This document shows, piece after piece, positions 9,478-19,118 of a DNA stretch of 64,000 nt (positions within the stretch are counted from its first letter, which is position 1; the number at the start of each line of letters is the position of its first letter). The position numbers and the translations under genes are program-made. The stretch is from Ardenticatenaceae bacterium (GTDB lineage Bacteria; Chloroflexota; Anaerolineae; Promineifilales; Promineifilaceae), in the NCBI GenBank assembly GCA_020634395.1, contig JACKBU010000022.1, forward strand, positions 1-64,000, given 5' to 3'. The notes below the pieces were generated by a model that searched no databases, was not told the DNA's origin, and was given only the letters and a program-made list of their open reading frames with translations.

Positions 9478-11129
9478 TCAGCCAGCTCCGAGGCATTGTC
9501 TGCCTGTTCGCGCCGGAAGGGGGCGATCTGGTACAGGGCGTCGGCGCGCCAATCATCGCCGGTTTCACCCTCGTTTAGAGTTAGCAGGCGCTCGCGGCAA
9601 AGAATTTGCAGCAGCATCGGCCAGCACTCACTCTCGGCCAGGATCCACTCTACGTCGGCCGGCGGGAAGGGCGTGGGCGAGCTGGCAATGAGGGCGCGCG
9701 CTTCCTCCGGCTTGAGCGAGCCTAAATTGGCGACGTAACCAAAGATGTTGAAGAACGGCGAACCGTGGCCGCTCTGGTTTGCCAGTTTGTCCGGCGTGGC
9801 GGCGGCAGAAAGGATGAAGGCCAGCCGCCCACCAACCTGGTTGGTAGCCAGCGAGCGCAGGCTTTCCCAGAACGTATCGTCAAGTTGCGGATAACGCTCC
9901 AGAGCCACGCCAATCTCGTCAAACAGGACAACGGTCGGCTCCTGCAGTTCCTCGCTGACAATGTCTAGAAAATCTTCCAGGTCGCAGTCTTCGGGGGCAG
10001 TCAGGCCCATGTGGGTGAGAAGGTGCTGGCGCAGAGCAGCCGGGTCGCCGAGCCGGGTATCCTGGAAATCGACGAAGACCCAGCGGTACTGCTGTGGCTG
10101 GGGCAGCCAATCCTGAGATTGGTCCGGGCGAAGCTGGGCGGGAACGGCCGTGGTGATGGTCTTGAGATAATGAAGGAGCGAGGTCTTACCGCTGCGGCGC
10201 GGGCCAACGATGGCGGCATTTTGCATGGGAATGTGGCGCAGCAGGTGAAACAGACGTTTGAGTTCTCGCTGGCGGCCAAAGAAGCGGGCCGGGTGGGTGA
10301 TGGGCGGACCGGCGATGAAAGGCGGAACGGCCGGAGACGGTTGAAGGCTGGCCGCCGGCGCGCGGTGGAGGGAGAGTGTTGGCGTCGGCAGCGCATTGGC
10401 GCGGATCTGGTCGCGGAGAACGGCCGTTTCTTCGGCCGGTTCTATGCTCAGTTCCTCTTGCAGGATAGTGCGGCACTGGTCAAACTGGCTGAGGGCGGCG
10501 CTGCGCTGCCCACTGAGAGCCAGCAGGCGCATGAGCTGGCGGTGGGCGCCTTCGTCGGCAGGCTCCAGGGAAAGGAGGCGATGGCTGTAATCGATGCCTT
10601 CGTCGTAGGCGGCAGTTTGCAGGGCGACGGCCGTCAGCGTTTGCAGGGCGTCGACTACTTGTTTCCGCAGTTCGGCGCGCTGCTGCGTGAGCCATTCTTC
10701 AAAACCAGAAGCATTGCGCAGGTGAAAGTCTTCCAGAAAGTCGCCGCGGTAAAGAGCAAGAGCCTGGCGCAGGTTGTGGGGATTGGGACGGCCGTCGGCG
10801 GGGCGGGCAAGCAGCGCCTGGAACTGCTCCAGGTCCAGCGTGTATTGGCTGTGGCGGTTGAAGGCGAGGGACTGGTGCGTGACGACCAGGAACGGATCTA
10901 ATTCGGCGCGCAGCTTCATCAGGGCGCCGCGCAGGTTGCGCCGGGCATCTGCTTCCGGCAGGTCGCCCCATAACAAGCCTGCGAGCGCCTGCCGGGAAAA
11001 CGGCCGTGCCGCCACCGCCAGGTAACAGAGCAGTGCCTGCGCCTTAGCCGACGTCAGATCAACCCGGCGTGCTCCGTTCTCTCTAATGTCCAATGGGCCT
11101 ATAACAGCTACGTCTAGTACTTTTGTCAT
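9474..11129 (-). CDS. SARP-family regulator fused to AAA ATPase (type A AAA partner)
   Basis: 551 residues. Residues about 5-95 form the SARP winged helix (DLTSAKAQALLCYLA, then LLWGDLPEADARRNLRGAL), and about 100-245 the bacterial transcriptional activator domain with TPR-like repeats. From about 280 comes an AAA ATPase: FFGRQRELKRL, Walker A GPRRSGKTSLL (about 305-315), Walker B VVLFDEIG (about 397-404) and SPFFNIF near 455. SARPs activate specialised gene sets. Here the ATPase is of the same subtype as in the protein at 25410-26726, although the DNA-binding module there is at the other end. It is the first gene of the pair and probably senses the partner membrane AAA protein. Confidence 0.82.
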   Translation of the reverse strand: MTKVLDVAVIGPLDIRENGARRVDLTSAKAQALLCYLAVAARPFSRQALAGLLWGDLPEADARRNLRGALMKLRAELDPFLVVTHQSLAFNRHSQYTLDLEQFQALLARPADGRPNPHNLRQALALYRGDFLEDFHLRNASGFEEWLTQQRAELRKQVVDALQTLTAVALQTAAYDEGIDYSHRLLSLEPADEGAHRQLMRLLALSGQRSAALSQFDQCRTILQEELSIEPAEETAVLRDQIRANALPTPTLSLHRAPAASLQPSPAVPPFIAGPPITHPARFFGRQRELKRLFHLLRHIPMQNAAIVGPRRSGKTSLLHYLKTITTAVPAQLRPDQSQDWLPQPQQYRWVFVDFQDTRLGDPAALRQHLLTHMGLTAPEDCDLEDFLDIVSEELQEPTVVLFDEIGVALERYPQLDDTFWESLRSLATNQVGGRLAFILSAAATPDKLANQSGHGSPFFNIFGYVANLGSLKPEEARALIASSPTPFPPADVEWILAESECWPMLLQILCRERLLTLNEGETGDDWRADALYQIAPFRREQADNASELAD

Positions 11130-11385
11130 ATGAGGCTTTGCCCGATGCCTTCAAAAAAAACGCTAGATCAACGCTTGATCAACACCTAATTGGCAGTCGT
11201 TTGTTAAGATAAGATGAGTTAATCGGAAATTGTCTCAATTTAATGGTCTAAATCTAGCACGCTTGTGCATATAGGAAAAATTCTCTAGTAATAATCTATC
11301 GCCTGTTTATTTATACTATGATTATCAATGGTGTAGCAACGCTCAATTCATCGTTCTCCAGTGAACAAGCAAAAATGGATGCATT
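11130..11385. promoter_or_regulatory. Divergent intergenic region between SARP-AAA and the pseudopilin cluster
   Basis: AT-rich 256-bp spacer with starts reading outward on both sides. It contains the palindrome TTGATCAA (11175-11182) beside a second GATCAAC copy at about 11166. These are possible operator half-sites. No single -35/-10 pair stands out. Confidence 0.4.
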
Positions 11386-13494
11386 ATGTTGAAATTTAAA
11401 AGACACCCCCACCCTTCACGAGGACAGGCTCTCGTAGAGTTCGCCATTATTGCCGTCGTTTTGCTTATGGTGATCTTTCTGATCATCGAAGCCGCTCGCA
11501 TCATGTGGGCCTGGGGCACCGTGCAAAACGCAGCCCGAACCGGCGCCCGTTATGCTGTCACAGGACAGGCTGACAGGCCTGATTGCAGTGTCGAGGAGCT
11601 AAGTAAATTCAACTATATCTGTGGTGAGGATTCTCCGGACCTGCGGCTGGCTTCTGTCATCAGCCGAACCCATGCCGGCCTGGCCGGCCTTCCCTTAAAC
11701 GAAGACTCGGGGATTTTTGAAGACCCCAACTACTACAACATTGAAGTGTGGGGGGGTGTTCAGGGGACCGGCGAACTGCGACCAAATTTTGCCGGGATGC
11801 CCAACGAGGCGGTGGTGGTGCGGGCCTATTACCGGGTGCCAATTATCACCCCTTTCTTTAGTTCGATCTTGCCCTCGATTCCTGTCTTTGGGCAGGCGAT
11901 GATGAACAATGAATCGTTTGGTCAGTTGGGCGGTTCCAGCGAAGGAATCGGCATTCCGGCGGCGGTGGTTATCCCCACGGCCGGGGTTACACCGTCACCG
12001 ACGAACTCGCCCACGCCAACGCCTACCGAAGCCATAACCTCAACGCCCACCCAAAGAGCTACAAACACCGCGACCGCCACACCAGACATTTGCCAGGTGA
12101 AGTTCGATTCTCCGGCCGTCGCCGGCTACAACTTTGTCCTGGTTACCGGCGAAATTGGATCGAACGTGCGGATTATTAACCTGTCCACCGGCGAGATCAT
12201 CAGCGGCTACCAGCAGCTAAGCGACTTTGATGGGCATGCCTGCCCTGGTTTCGCTACTGTGTTTTTGAATATTACGCTGCAAGCTGGCATGGGTCTGGTG
12301 GTGGAAAGTAGTGATGGGTCTTCTGATATTACGTTTGTGCTGCCGGGTACGGCCACGGCCACCGCCAGCCCAACAGCATCCATCACGCCAACTCCGCCGC
12401 CGGTTCAGATGACATCAACACCGACGCCAACACCGACCAATACACCCACAACACCTTACATCTATTTGCGTCCCAGCTGTGGTTCCCCGGATCCCGTCAC
12501 GGGCATTGTGCAGTTTACGTTGTTTGGTGTGAACTGGCCGGTTGGGCAAGATGTGGTGCTTTACTGGCAAAATACCTCTAATTTCCAGACCAGAATCACC
12601 GGCCACAACGGCTTCTTTACTCAAACCTGGACAAAAACGGGTCTGGCGAACGGAACTTATAATGTGATCGCGATTTCTGGCAGCACGAACTATACTACGC
12701 AGTACAAAGTGCCGTGTGATAACGCCACGGCCGTTCCCACCGCCGCCGCCTCACCCACTACCACACCCCAACCCGCCGACATGATCATCGTTGGCCCACC
12801 GGAAATGGTGAGCACCGGCACGCCGGTAGCGTACCAGCCCATCACCTATCAAATGATCATCAGCAACACCGGTGATGTAAACGTACAAAATCAATTCTTC
12901 GTTGACCTCTTCATTGATCCTGTAGCCACCATCCAGCCGAACAGCCTGCGCATCCCCATTGGTGAAAGCTCCGGGTACGTGGGCGTCAGTTCGCTGCCGG
13001 GCAACAGCTCGCGGGTTATCACCATTACCTCGGACTTTGGGTTCGCCAATGAGCCTACACCGCATTTCGTGTATGGCATGGTGGACTCCATCGAGCAGAT
13101 TGGTGAAGCCATCGAAACCAACAACATTTCGACACCCGACGTGGTGGATTATGTGCAAATTGCCGATACCCCCACGCCCACACCTTCCTACGGGTCCGGC
13201 AGTCAATCGCTCATGGGCTTTGTACAGTGGCCCAGCGATGACGGGCTTGACCCCTTGCTGCGCGCCCGCGTCACCCTGTACGACCAGATTACCGGGCAGT
13301 TTGTGGCCCGCGTAGAGGCTTCGCCTATCTCTGGTTTCTATCGTTTTGATAATTTACCAACCGGAAGTTACCGTATCGAAGCATGCGGTGGTATTGACCA
13401 ACAAGCATCTTATTTTGGTATGCGAGTCGGCATAGATGTACCGAATGTTTTGCCGCTGGTGAGTGTATTTACAAACCACATCCCCTGCCCTTAG
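11386..13494 (+). CDS. TadE-type pseudopilin with Thr/Pro linkers, CARDB-like and carboxypeptidase-regulatory-like domains
   Basis: 702 residues. The N-terminus is a TadE prepilin-like signal: SRG before QALVEFA, Glu at +5, then a hydrophobic helix to about residue 45, followed by RTGARYAV. Thr/Pro/Ser-rich linkers (about 200-235, 325-350, 450-465) separate extracytoplasmic beta domains. Residues about 465-595 look like a CARDB domain (YQMIISNTGDVNVQNQF), and about 605-700 like a carboxypeptidase-regulatory-like fold (FYRFDNLPTGSYRIEACG). TadE proteins are normally under 200 residues, so this is a pseudopilin carrying a large display module. First gene of a five-gene run (gaps 20-100 bp) in the same direction. 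Confidence 0.8.
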   Translation: MLKFKRHPHPSRGQALVEFAIIAVVLLMVIFLIIEAARIMWAWGTVQNAARTGARYAVTGQADRPDCSVEELSKFNYICGEDSPDLRLASVISRTHAGLAGLPLNEDSGIFEDPNYYNIEVWGGVQGTGELRPNFAGMPNEAVVVRAYYRVPIITPFFSSILPSIPVFGQAMMNNESFGQLGGSSEGIGIPAAVVIPTAGVTPSPTNSPTPTPTEAITSTPTQRATNTATATPDICQVKFDSPAVAGYNFVLVTGEIGSNVRIINLSTGEIISGYQQLSDFDGHACPGFATVFLNITLQAGMGLVVESSDGSSDITFVLPGTATATASPTASITPTPPPVQMTSTPTPTPTNTPTTPYIYLRPSCGSPDPVTGIVQFTLFGVNWPVGQDVVLYWQNTSNFQTRITGHNGFFTQTWTKTGLANGTYNVIAISGSTNYTTQYKVPCDNATAVPTAAASPTTTPQPADMIIVGPPEMVSTGTPVAYQPITYQMIISNTGDVNVQNQFFVDLFIDPVATIQPNSLRIPIGESSGYVGVSSLPGNSSRVITITSDFGFANEPTPHFVYGMVDSIEQIGEAIETNNISTPDVVDYVQIADTPTPTPSYGSGSQSLMGFVQWPSDDGLDPLLRARVTLYDQITGQFVARVEASPISGFYRFDNLPTGSYRIEACGGIDQQASYFGMRVGIDVPNVLPLVSVFTNHIPCP

Positions 13495-13523
13495 GCCATC
13501 GGGTGTGACGTCTGGAGACATTA

Positions 13524-14849
13524 ATGAAAAAAACAGTAGGGCTTTTATTGGTAGTTGTGATCGGCGCTTTGTGGGCTTTAGCCTGGCGGGAGCAAACGGC
13601 CGTTGCCGAAACGGCCGTGCCCGATGCCGATACATGGTCATCACCTAAAGTGATCTCCACCGGCATCACCAACGCCAAGCGGCCAGTCATCAAGGCCGAT
13701 CCAAACACGCCCGGTAAAGTTATGGTCGTTTTCATCTCCCAGCAAATCAACAACACACCCATCGATCCTTACTACACTCTCTCGACCAACTACGGGGTAA
13801 ACTGGACCACGCCAAGTCCCATTCATCAAAGCGGCGTGGAATCCAAGCAAATCGACTTTGACTTCGACAATCAGGGAACCGCCCACGCCGTCTGGCGCGA
13901 AAATCGGTCCCTGGCTTATGCCAATTCCAGCAACTGGGCAGGCAGTTTTAAAACCCTGTCTGCGCCAACTGGTGATCCTGGCGTTACCACTCCGTCGATC
14001 GGCACGTTTGGCAGCAACATCCACGTCGTCTGGTCAGAAGCCAACACCGGCGATCCCAACCCCATCAAAACAGTGCCCAACATCTACTATTCCCGCTCGA
14101 CCAATCGTGGGGCAAACTGGTTGGCTACGCCCGTGGCGATTACCAGCACCGGCCTTGATTCCGTTTCGCCCTCTATAGCCGTCGATGCCGCAGGGAATGT
14201 GCACGTCGTGTGGCAAGAACTGGAATTTGATCAGACCTTGCTCGATTTCGTCTTCAAAGTGAAGTATGTCAAAGGCACCGTTTCCGCAAATTCCGTCTCA
14301 TGGAGTGCTCCTCTCACCATCTCGAATGCTATTGTGGCCAGTCCCTTTGATGCCCACGAGCCACATATCCTTGCTACCAATTCCGGCCTGGAAGTTACGT
14401 TGACGACTATTTTCCAGCAGCCGGTGGAACAGTATGTCTATCTGCTTTCCTGCCGGTCGAGCTGCGAAAGTCTGAGCAAGTGGACCAATCAGGGCAACGT
14501 TTCGGGTCCGGCCTTGTATGTGAATGTCGAACCGGTGGACCTGGCTTCCAGCCCAACAAACCGGTTGGGCTGTACCCATGTATTTTTTGATGGCGCTACG
14601 ACGGACAACCCGGAAGGCAAGGAACAGGTGTGGATGGCCAATGGCTGCCGCGGTTGGAACGCGCCGCGCACACCAATAACCGACAATCTGACACGCGCTT
14701 TACGGCCGTCATCAGACAGCCTGGACAACTGGCTTTACCTGGCCTACGAAGAGGCCATCGTCATTGAAACAGGCAACACCAACAAAATCTATTTCCTATC
14801 CAACGAATCGGATTATGGCATGTATTTGCCTGTCGTTATCAAGCGCTAG
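13524..14849 (+). CDS. Secreted BNR/sialidase-like propeller protein with LPVVIK tail
   Basis: 441 residues. The Sec signal (MKKTVGLLLVVVIGALWALAW) is followed by a short variable stretch and a six-bladed-propeller-like body with BNR/Asp-box-style repeats (STNYGVNWTTP, SRSTNRGANW) and strands such as NIHVVWSEA and NVHVVWQEL. The catalytic Arg triad and Tyr/Glu of real sialidases cannot be assigned, so enzymatic activity is not claimed. The C-terminus, YGMYLPVVIKR, resembles the tail of the repeat protein ending at 1071. The gene lies 29 bp after the TadE gene and 20 bp before the next, so it is probably co-transcribed with the pseudopilins. Confidence 0.7.
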   Translation: MKKTVGLLLVVVIGALWALAWREQTAVAETAVPDADTWSSPKVISTGITNAKRPVIKADPNTPGKVMVVFISQQINNTPIDPYYTLSTNYGVNWTTPSPIHQSGVESKQIDFDFDNQGTAHAVWRENRSLAYANSSNWAGSFKTLSAPTGDPGVTTPSIGTFGSNIHVVWSEANTGDPNPIKTVPNIYYSRSTNRGANWLATPVAITSTGLDSVSPSIAVDAAGNVHVVWQELEFDQTLLDFVFKVKYVKGTVSANSVSWSAPLTISNAIVASPFDAHEPHILATNSGLEVTLTTIFQQPVEQYVYLLSCRSSCESLSKWTNQGNVSGPALYVNVEPVDLASSPTNRLGCTHVFFDGATTDNPEGKEQVWMANGCRGWNAPRTPITDNLTRALRPSSDSLDNWLYLAYEEAIVIETGNTNKIYFLSNESDYGMYLPVVIKR

Positions 14850-14869
14850 GATAAGGATAGTTACGCATT

Positions 14870-15541
14870 ATGAGTCGCCTGGAATGGATTTTAGGAATTG
14901 TATTGTTACTGCTGCTGGTCGCGGCCGGCGGTCTGGCCGTTTCGTTGTGGCGAGGGTCGGGCGCGCGCACGGCCGTGCCGCAGTCTGAAGAAGTCGCCCT
15001 GGCCGCCGAGTTTGCCCAGGATGTGGCGCCGACGCGCACCACGCCCCAGCAAACGGCCAAACATGCGTATGTGGTAGCCCAGGAAGCTGCCCAGGCCTGG
15101 CAAAGTGATGCCGTTCTGGTCAGCGCCACGGCCACCTGGCCGCAGGGCCTGCGCGCCGCCGATCTGGCGGCTGGCAAGGAAACCTGGGGATTTATCTTTT
15201 ATTCACCGGCCATAAACAAAACGGCCGTTGTCTCCGTCACCGAAGGGACAGCCACCCTTTCGCCACGGGATACGGAACGTCAACTGAGCCTGTTCGACGT
15301 GACCTCCTGGCAGCGAGACAGCGCCGAGGCGACGGAAATTTTTCTGAACAATGGGGGCGCAGGCTTTATTGAGAGAGAAGGAATCACTGTCTATTCCATG
15401 ACGTTGTCAATGAACGACTCCAATGGAAACGGCCGTGTCGAATGGCTCATGTCCATGCTTTCTACTCAGAACGGACATTCGTTAACCATCCGCATAGATG
15501 CAGCATCTGGCGAGTTACTGGAAGTTATTGATGCTACTTAA
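14870..15541 (+). CDS. Membrane-anchored exported protein of unknown function (PepSY-like end)
   Basis: 223 residues. One N-terminal membrane helix (about 5-26, IVLLLLLVAAGGLAVSLW) is followed by an extracytoplasmic domain. The end, SLTIRIDAASGELLEVIDAT, resembles a PepSY-type strand-turn-strand. No catalytic motif is visible. It is sandwiched between the BNR-like protein and a TadE protein with short gaps, so it probably acts at the cell surface with them. Family not recognised. Confidence 0.6.
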   Translation: MSRLEWILGIVLLLLLVAAGGLAVSLWRGSGARTAVPQSEEVALAAEFAQDVAPTRTTPQQTAKHAYVVAQEAAQAWQSDAVLVSATATWPQGLRAADLAAGKETWGFIFYSPAINKTAVVSVTEGTATLSPRDTERQLSLFDVTSWQRDSAEATEIFLNNGGAGFIEREGITVYSMTLSMNDSNGNGRVEWLMSMLSTQNGHSLTIRIDAASGELLEVIDAT

Positions 15542-15586
15542 CCATCAGGTAATGGATTCGTCGCAGTCATTATGGAGGTCATTCCC

Positions 15587-16867
15587 ATGAAAAAAATTGT
15601 GCAAAAATTATTCAATCCGCGTGAAAGGGGTCAAAGTCTCGTCGAAGTTGCCCTTTTCTTTCCCATCTTTCTCATCATCATTGCTGGATTAGTTGAGGTC
15701 AGCAACATTGTTGTTACCCAAAACCGCGTCAACAACGCCACACGCGTTGGTTCGCGCTTTGGGGCCAACGGCGGCGAAAACCAGGGAATGGCTTTAGCCT
15801 CACTCAACGCCGTTACCCAAACCTTAAATATGGACGAAGATCTCTGGGATGTGTGGGCCATTCGCGGCCGTGTGGACGACACCGGCAACAATTTTGTCCC
15901 CGATACCTGGGAGTTTGACCATGCTTATGGCATCTCGCAAACCGAAGCGTTCAGCGACGTGGTGGAGGCCGACATCAAAGACCAGGTGCTGGAACAACTG
16001 CAAACGGACGAGAACGGCAACAGCTCCAATCCGGCCATCGCCGCCGGCTTAAGTTTCGTGGGGGTTTATGCCATTCACGACATCGATTCCATCTTGGGCC
16101 TGGATGCGCTGCCCACTTTTGTGGGCCTGAATTCTGTCAAATCACTGAATGTGATGCGTACGACGGGCATTGAGGTAGAAACGAGCAATGGCTGCGATGC
16201 TTTCCCCATCGCCATCCATGAAGGTATCCGCTCCGTACTGGCGCCCGGCGATACCAGCAGCGCCCAAAACCGTTGGCCAAGCACCTTCAAGCATTTTGTC
16301 ACCAGTCCGGCCCCCTTCCCCTATCCGGACCCCAATTATTATCGTTTTGTCAACCACGTTCCGAACCAACCCTTGGAAGATGCCCAGGAAGGGTATGTCT
16401 ACAAAATCGAGAACGGCACCGGACCCGGTCAATTTGGCTGGTTGGGCTGGAATGGCTGCGCCAACGATTCGACTGCCTTAGAAGATAGTCTCTCCTGGCC
16501 GGGCAACAGCATGGATTACACACCGCTGCCCGGCAGCTGCCCTGCATATGGCAGCCCCAAAGTTGCCGGCTTCGTGGAAATGGGGGACCCGACCGATAGA
16601 TCCATGCACATCGGTGATTGGGTTGCCACTAGCAGCGGCACTATCAACAGCAGCGGCGCCCGAAAAACGCTTGAGGAGCATATTGTTTTGGGCCGCCAAC
16701 TGCGTATGATTGTCTACGGCGACGCAAATAACCTGGGCGGCAGTAACGCAGCGTACAAAATCAAGCGGTTTGCCATCTTCAAGATCATTGGCCACAATCT
16801 GCCCGAATCCTGGATCATGGCCGAATTCATTCGTTGGGACGACTCCTGCGGCCAACCGACGGATTAA
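15587..16867 (+). CDS. TadE-family pseudopilin (minor Flp-pilus-type protein)
   Basis: 426 residues from the ATG at 15587, which has GGAGG 8 bp upstream; an in-frame ATG at 15572 overlaps that box and is less likely. The prepilin-like start RERG before QSLVEVALFF keeps the +5 Glu. It is followed by a membrane helix and NNATRVGSRFGANGG, typical of TadE. The remaining 370 residues are an extracytoplasmic domain with scattered Cys (for example near NGCDAF, NGCAND, PGSCPAYG). TadE/F proteins assist assembly or form minor components of tight-adherence pili. No TadA ATPase, TadB/C or secretin gene lies in the window. Confidence 0.8.
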   Translation: MKKIVQKLFNPRERGQSLVEVALFFPIFLIIIAGLVEVSNIVVTQNRVNNATRVGSRFGANGGENQGMALASLNAVTQTLNMDEDLWDVWAIRGRVDDTGNNFVPDTWEFDHAYGISQTEAFSDVVEADIKDQVLEQLQTDENGNSSNPAIAAGLSFVGVYAIHDIDSILGLDALPTFVGLNSVKSLNVMRTTGIEVETSNGCDAFPIAIHEGIRSVLAPGDTSSAQNRWPSTFKHFVTSPAPFPYPDPNYYRFVNHVPNQPLEDAQEGYVYKIENGTGPGQFGWLGWNGCANDSTALEDSLSWPGNSMDYTPLPGSCPAYGSPKVAGFVEMGDPTDRSMHIGDWVATSSGTINSSGARKTLEEHIVLGRQLRMIVYGDANNLGGSNAAYKIKRFAIFKIIGHNLPESWIMAEFIRWDDSCGQPTD

Positions 16868-16966
16868 ACGGCATCCGGCTCACATTCTTCAAGACGCAGG
16901 CATATCGAGGTTTGTATTGTTCTTACCGTACGTCCTGACCGTCTTCTCATTACAGAGGTAATGATT

Positions 16967-18820
16967 ATGAAATTATGGAACTTACACCTAAGGAACCGGC
17001 GAACAGACTCGCCGCATCGTGAACGCGGGCAAAGCATCGCCATCATTGCCCTGGCGCTGGTGGGGCTGCTGGCTTTTGTAGGCATCGCCGTCGACGTGGG
17101 CTTCTTGTTCGCCCGCAGCACCCAACTGCAAGCGGCCGTAGACTCAGCGGCGCTGGCCGGTGTTACCGAGCTGGTTATCAGCAAAGACGCGGCCGATCAG
17201 CGGGCCGGGCAGTTTCTCAACGCCAACAACATTCCCATTTCGGTGACCCTCTCACTGGATAGCTACAAAGATACGACCGTGATTGGCGAAGACGAATACT
17301 CCATCACCGTAACCTGGCCCGTGGAGCTGTTTTTCCTGAAACTTATTGGGCTGGACAGCTACGATCTGGTGCGCAGTGCCACGGCCGCTTACTTTCCGCA
17401 GGCCGACATTTATGCCAGCCGCCGCGTCGATCAGGGTGTGGTAAGCACCTCGAATCAGTCCATTTTTGGTCCTAATATTTGCACTTCTTACGGGGATCCA
17501 TTTTCGCCCTTCAACAGCGCCTGGGAACCCGGTGCCTATACCTACCACTATCGCATCCTCCTGCCGCCCGATTATCCCGACGATGTGCTGCGTATTGAGC
17601 TGTTTGATCCGGACTCAATCAATCAGTCTGGTGATCGAGACGACGTTGTGTTCTCTGCTGTTGCCACAGGAATTAATCCAACGCTGTTTCCTCCCGGTAC
17701 CCATGAGAAACTGTGTCAGGGCGGAGATGGTAACCAGAAACAACCTTGCCTGATCCCTACAGGTGAGGAAAGTCTGGTTTCCACAACAAGTGGCATCACG
17801 ATTGATCAAATCAATCCCTTCTGGTTGGTGCGCATCGATGAAAATCGTGGTTCAAGCACGCCGGGCGTCTGTGATGAACCAAGCAGCTACAACATCAGCT
17901 ACAACACCCACACCCTCTATGAACTCTTTTACTATCGCCGAAACGATGATGGCACGATTGAGCCGATTTCGCTGGCCAGCTATACAGGCCAGAAAGGCAA
18001 TGAAGCGGTCAGCCACGATACAGATCTGCGGTGGGTTTCGCCCGGCGGGAAAAACAGCTTCGACCAACCTGTGTCGGTTCCGGTGGATGCCGGCTCGGAA
18101 AAGACCTTCGAGCTAAACATTGCCAACGATTTGCCCAACATCCTTGAGGATCCGGGCACCGGCAACCGCTTTGTGTACCTGGACATCACCAGTATCGACG
18201 GCGCCTCGGAAAATGGCTTTGAGGTATGGGCCGGCCCGGACGACTACGTCAATACAGTGCCCAGCAACGCCAACGACCGCAACCTCTTTGTCATTAACAA
18301 CCCCGGCACCCACTATTCCAGAGGCGCAACCGTTTATGGCATGGGTCGCCTGCCCATGAACTCCAACACCGACAATACCGTTGATATTCCTCTGATGTAC
18401 GTAGGCCCTGACCTGGTGGGGCAGTCCATTTTTATCAGCACCTTTGACCTGGATGCCGCTGCCAAACCCCCCATCGTCTTTTACTTTGATTCTATTGCCT
18501 TTACGCCGGACAACTCCACAGACAACGTTAACTGGCAATACACCGACTGGGCCATATCCTATGGCGGCGGCACAGATCCAGACGGCCGTTGTTTTGACGG
18601 CGGCAACAGTTATAACGGCGAATGCAATAACAGATGGGTGGATCCGCGCTATGAGATTATTGTGCCCGGCGATCCGGAAAACTGCTTCACACATCCCACA
18701 CGCGGCACCCAGTGCATACCGTTTTATGGCGGCCGCTTGATTGCTCGCTACAACGCCGGTAATCATGATACCTACGGCTGGCAAATAAACGTGACCGGGC
18801 TGCCCTACCTGGTGAGATAA
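16967..18820 (+). CDS. TadG-like pilus-assembly protein with large extracytoplasmic domain
   Basis: 617 residues from the ATG at 16967, about 9 bp after GAGGT; the ATG at 16961 is too close to that box. RERG before QSIAIIALAL, then VDVGFLFARSTQLQAAVDSAALAG is the Tad/TadG_N signature. Unlike its neighbours it lacks a Glu at +5. The C-terminal 470 residues form an exported domain with paired Cys residues and many Asp/Asn-rich loops. No von Willebrand MIDAS motif was seen, although TadG often has one. A terminator follows, ending this operon. Confidence 0.75.
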   Translation: MKLWNLHLRNRRTDSPHRERGQSIAIIALALVGLLAFVGIAVDVGFLFARSTQLQAAVDSAALAGVTELVISKDAADQRAGQFLNANNIPISVTLSLDSYKDTTVIGEDEYSITVTWPVELFFLKLIGLDSYDLVRSATAAYFPQADIYASRRVDQGVVSTSNQSIFGPNICTSYGDPFSPFNSAWEPGAYTYHYRILLPPDYPDDVLRIELFDPDSINQSGDRDDVVFSAVATGINPTLFPPGTHEKLCQGGDGNQKQPCLIPTGEESLVSTTSGITIDQINPFWLVRIDENRGSSTPGVCDEPSSYNISYNTHTLYELFYYRRNDDGTIEPISLASYTGQKGNEAVSHDTDLRWVSPGGKNSFDQPVSVPVDAGSEKTFELNIANDLPNILEDPGTGNRFVYLDITSIDGASENGFEVWAGPDDYVNTVPSNANDRNLFVINNPGTHYSRGATVYGMGRLPMNSNTDNTVDIPLMYVGPDLVGQSIFISTFDLDAAAKPPIVFYFDSIAFTPDNSTDNVNWQYTDWAISYGGGTDPDGRCFDGGNSYNGECNNRWVDPRYEIIVPGDPENCFTHPTRGTQCIPFYGGRLIARYNAGNHDTYGWQINVTGLPYLVR

Positions 18821-18844
18821 CCGCAAGTTCCGCTGGTAGTAGGG

Positions 18845-18876
18845 GAAAATTCCTATTAAAAGGAATTTTCATTTTC
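18845..18876 (+). terminator. Rho-independent terminator after the TadG-like gene
   Basis: GAAAATTCC / GGAATTTTC stem with an 8-base AT loop, followed by ATTTTC. A second weaker hairpin (GCGGTCTG ... CAGGCCGC then TTTTTAT) follows at about 18893-18936. The 298 bp between the two genes otherwise hold no recognisable gene. Confidence 0.65.
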
Positions 18877-19118
18877 GGTACAATTTAATAGCGGTCTGTT
18901 TCTCACCAGAGCAACGGGAAGCAGGCCGCTTTTTATATTTATTGGCGTGGCGACGTTTGGTTTCATCTTGATAGCGGCGATTAGCGAACCGCCCCATGAC
19001 CTGACCAATTCCAAATCTCGCCAGAAACCAGCAATTTATTGCCGCATTTATTAACACGTTTATTTAGGTATCAGGTTTATGGTGGTGCAACACACATGAA
19101 CAAGATAAAGGAACTGCC

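Noticed and set aside
11130..11385. Defined promoter for the pseudopilin operon
   Set aside because: Several AT-rich hexamers occur but no -35/-10 pair with correct spacing stands out.
13524..14849. Functional sialidase
   Set aside because: Asp-box-like repeats are present but the catalytic Arg triad and Tyr/Glu cannot be placed.
18869..19057. Minus-strand 62-residue frame before the pilin fusion
   Set aside because: No ribosome site and overlaps terminator-like hairpins; basic low-complexity end.
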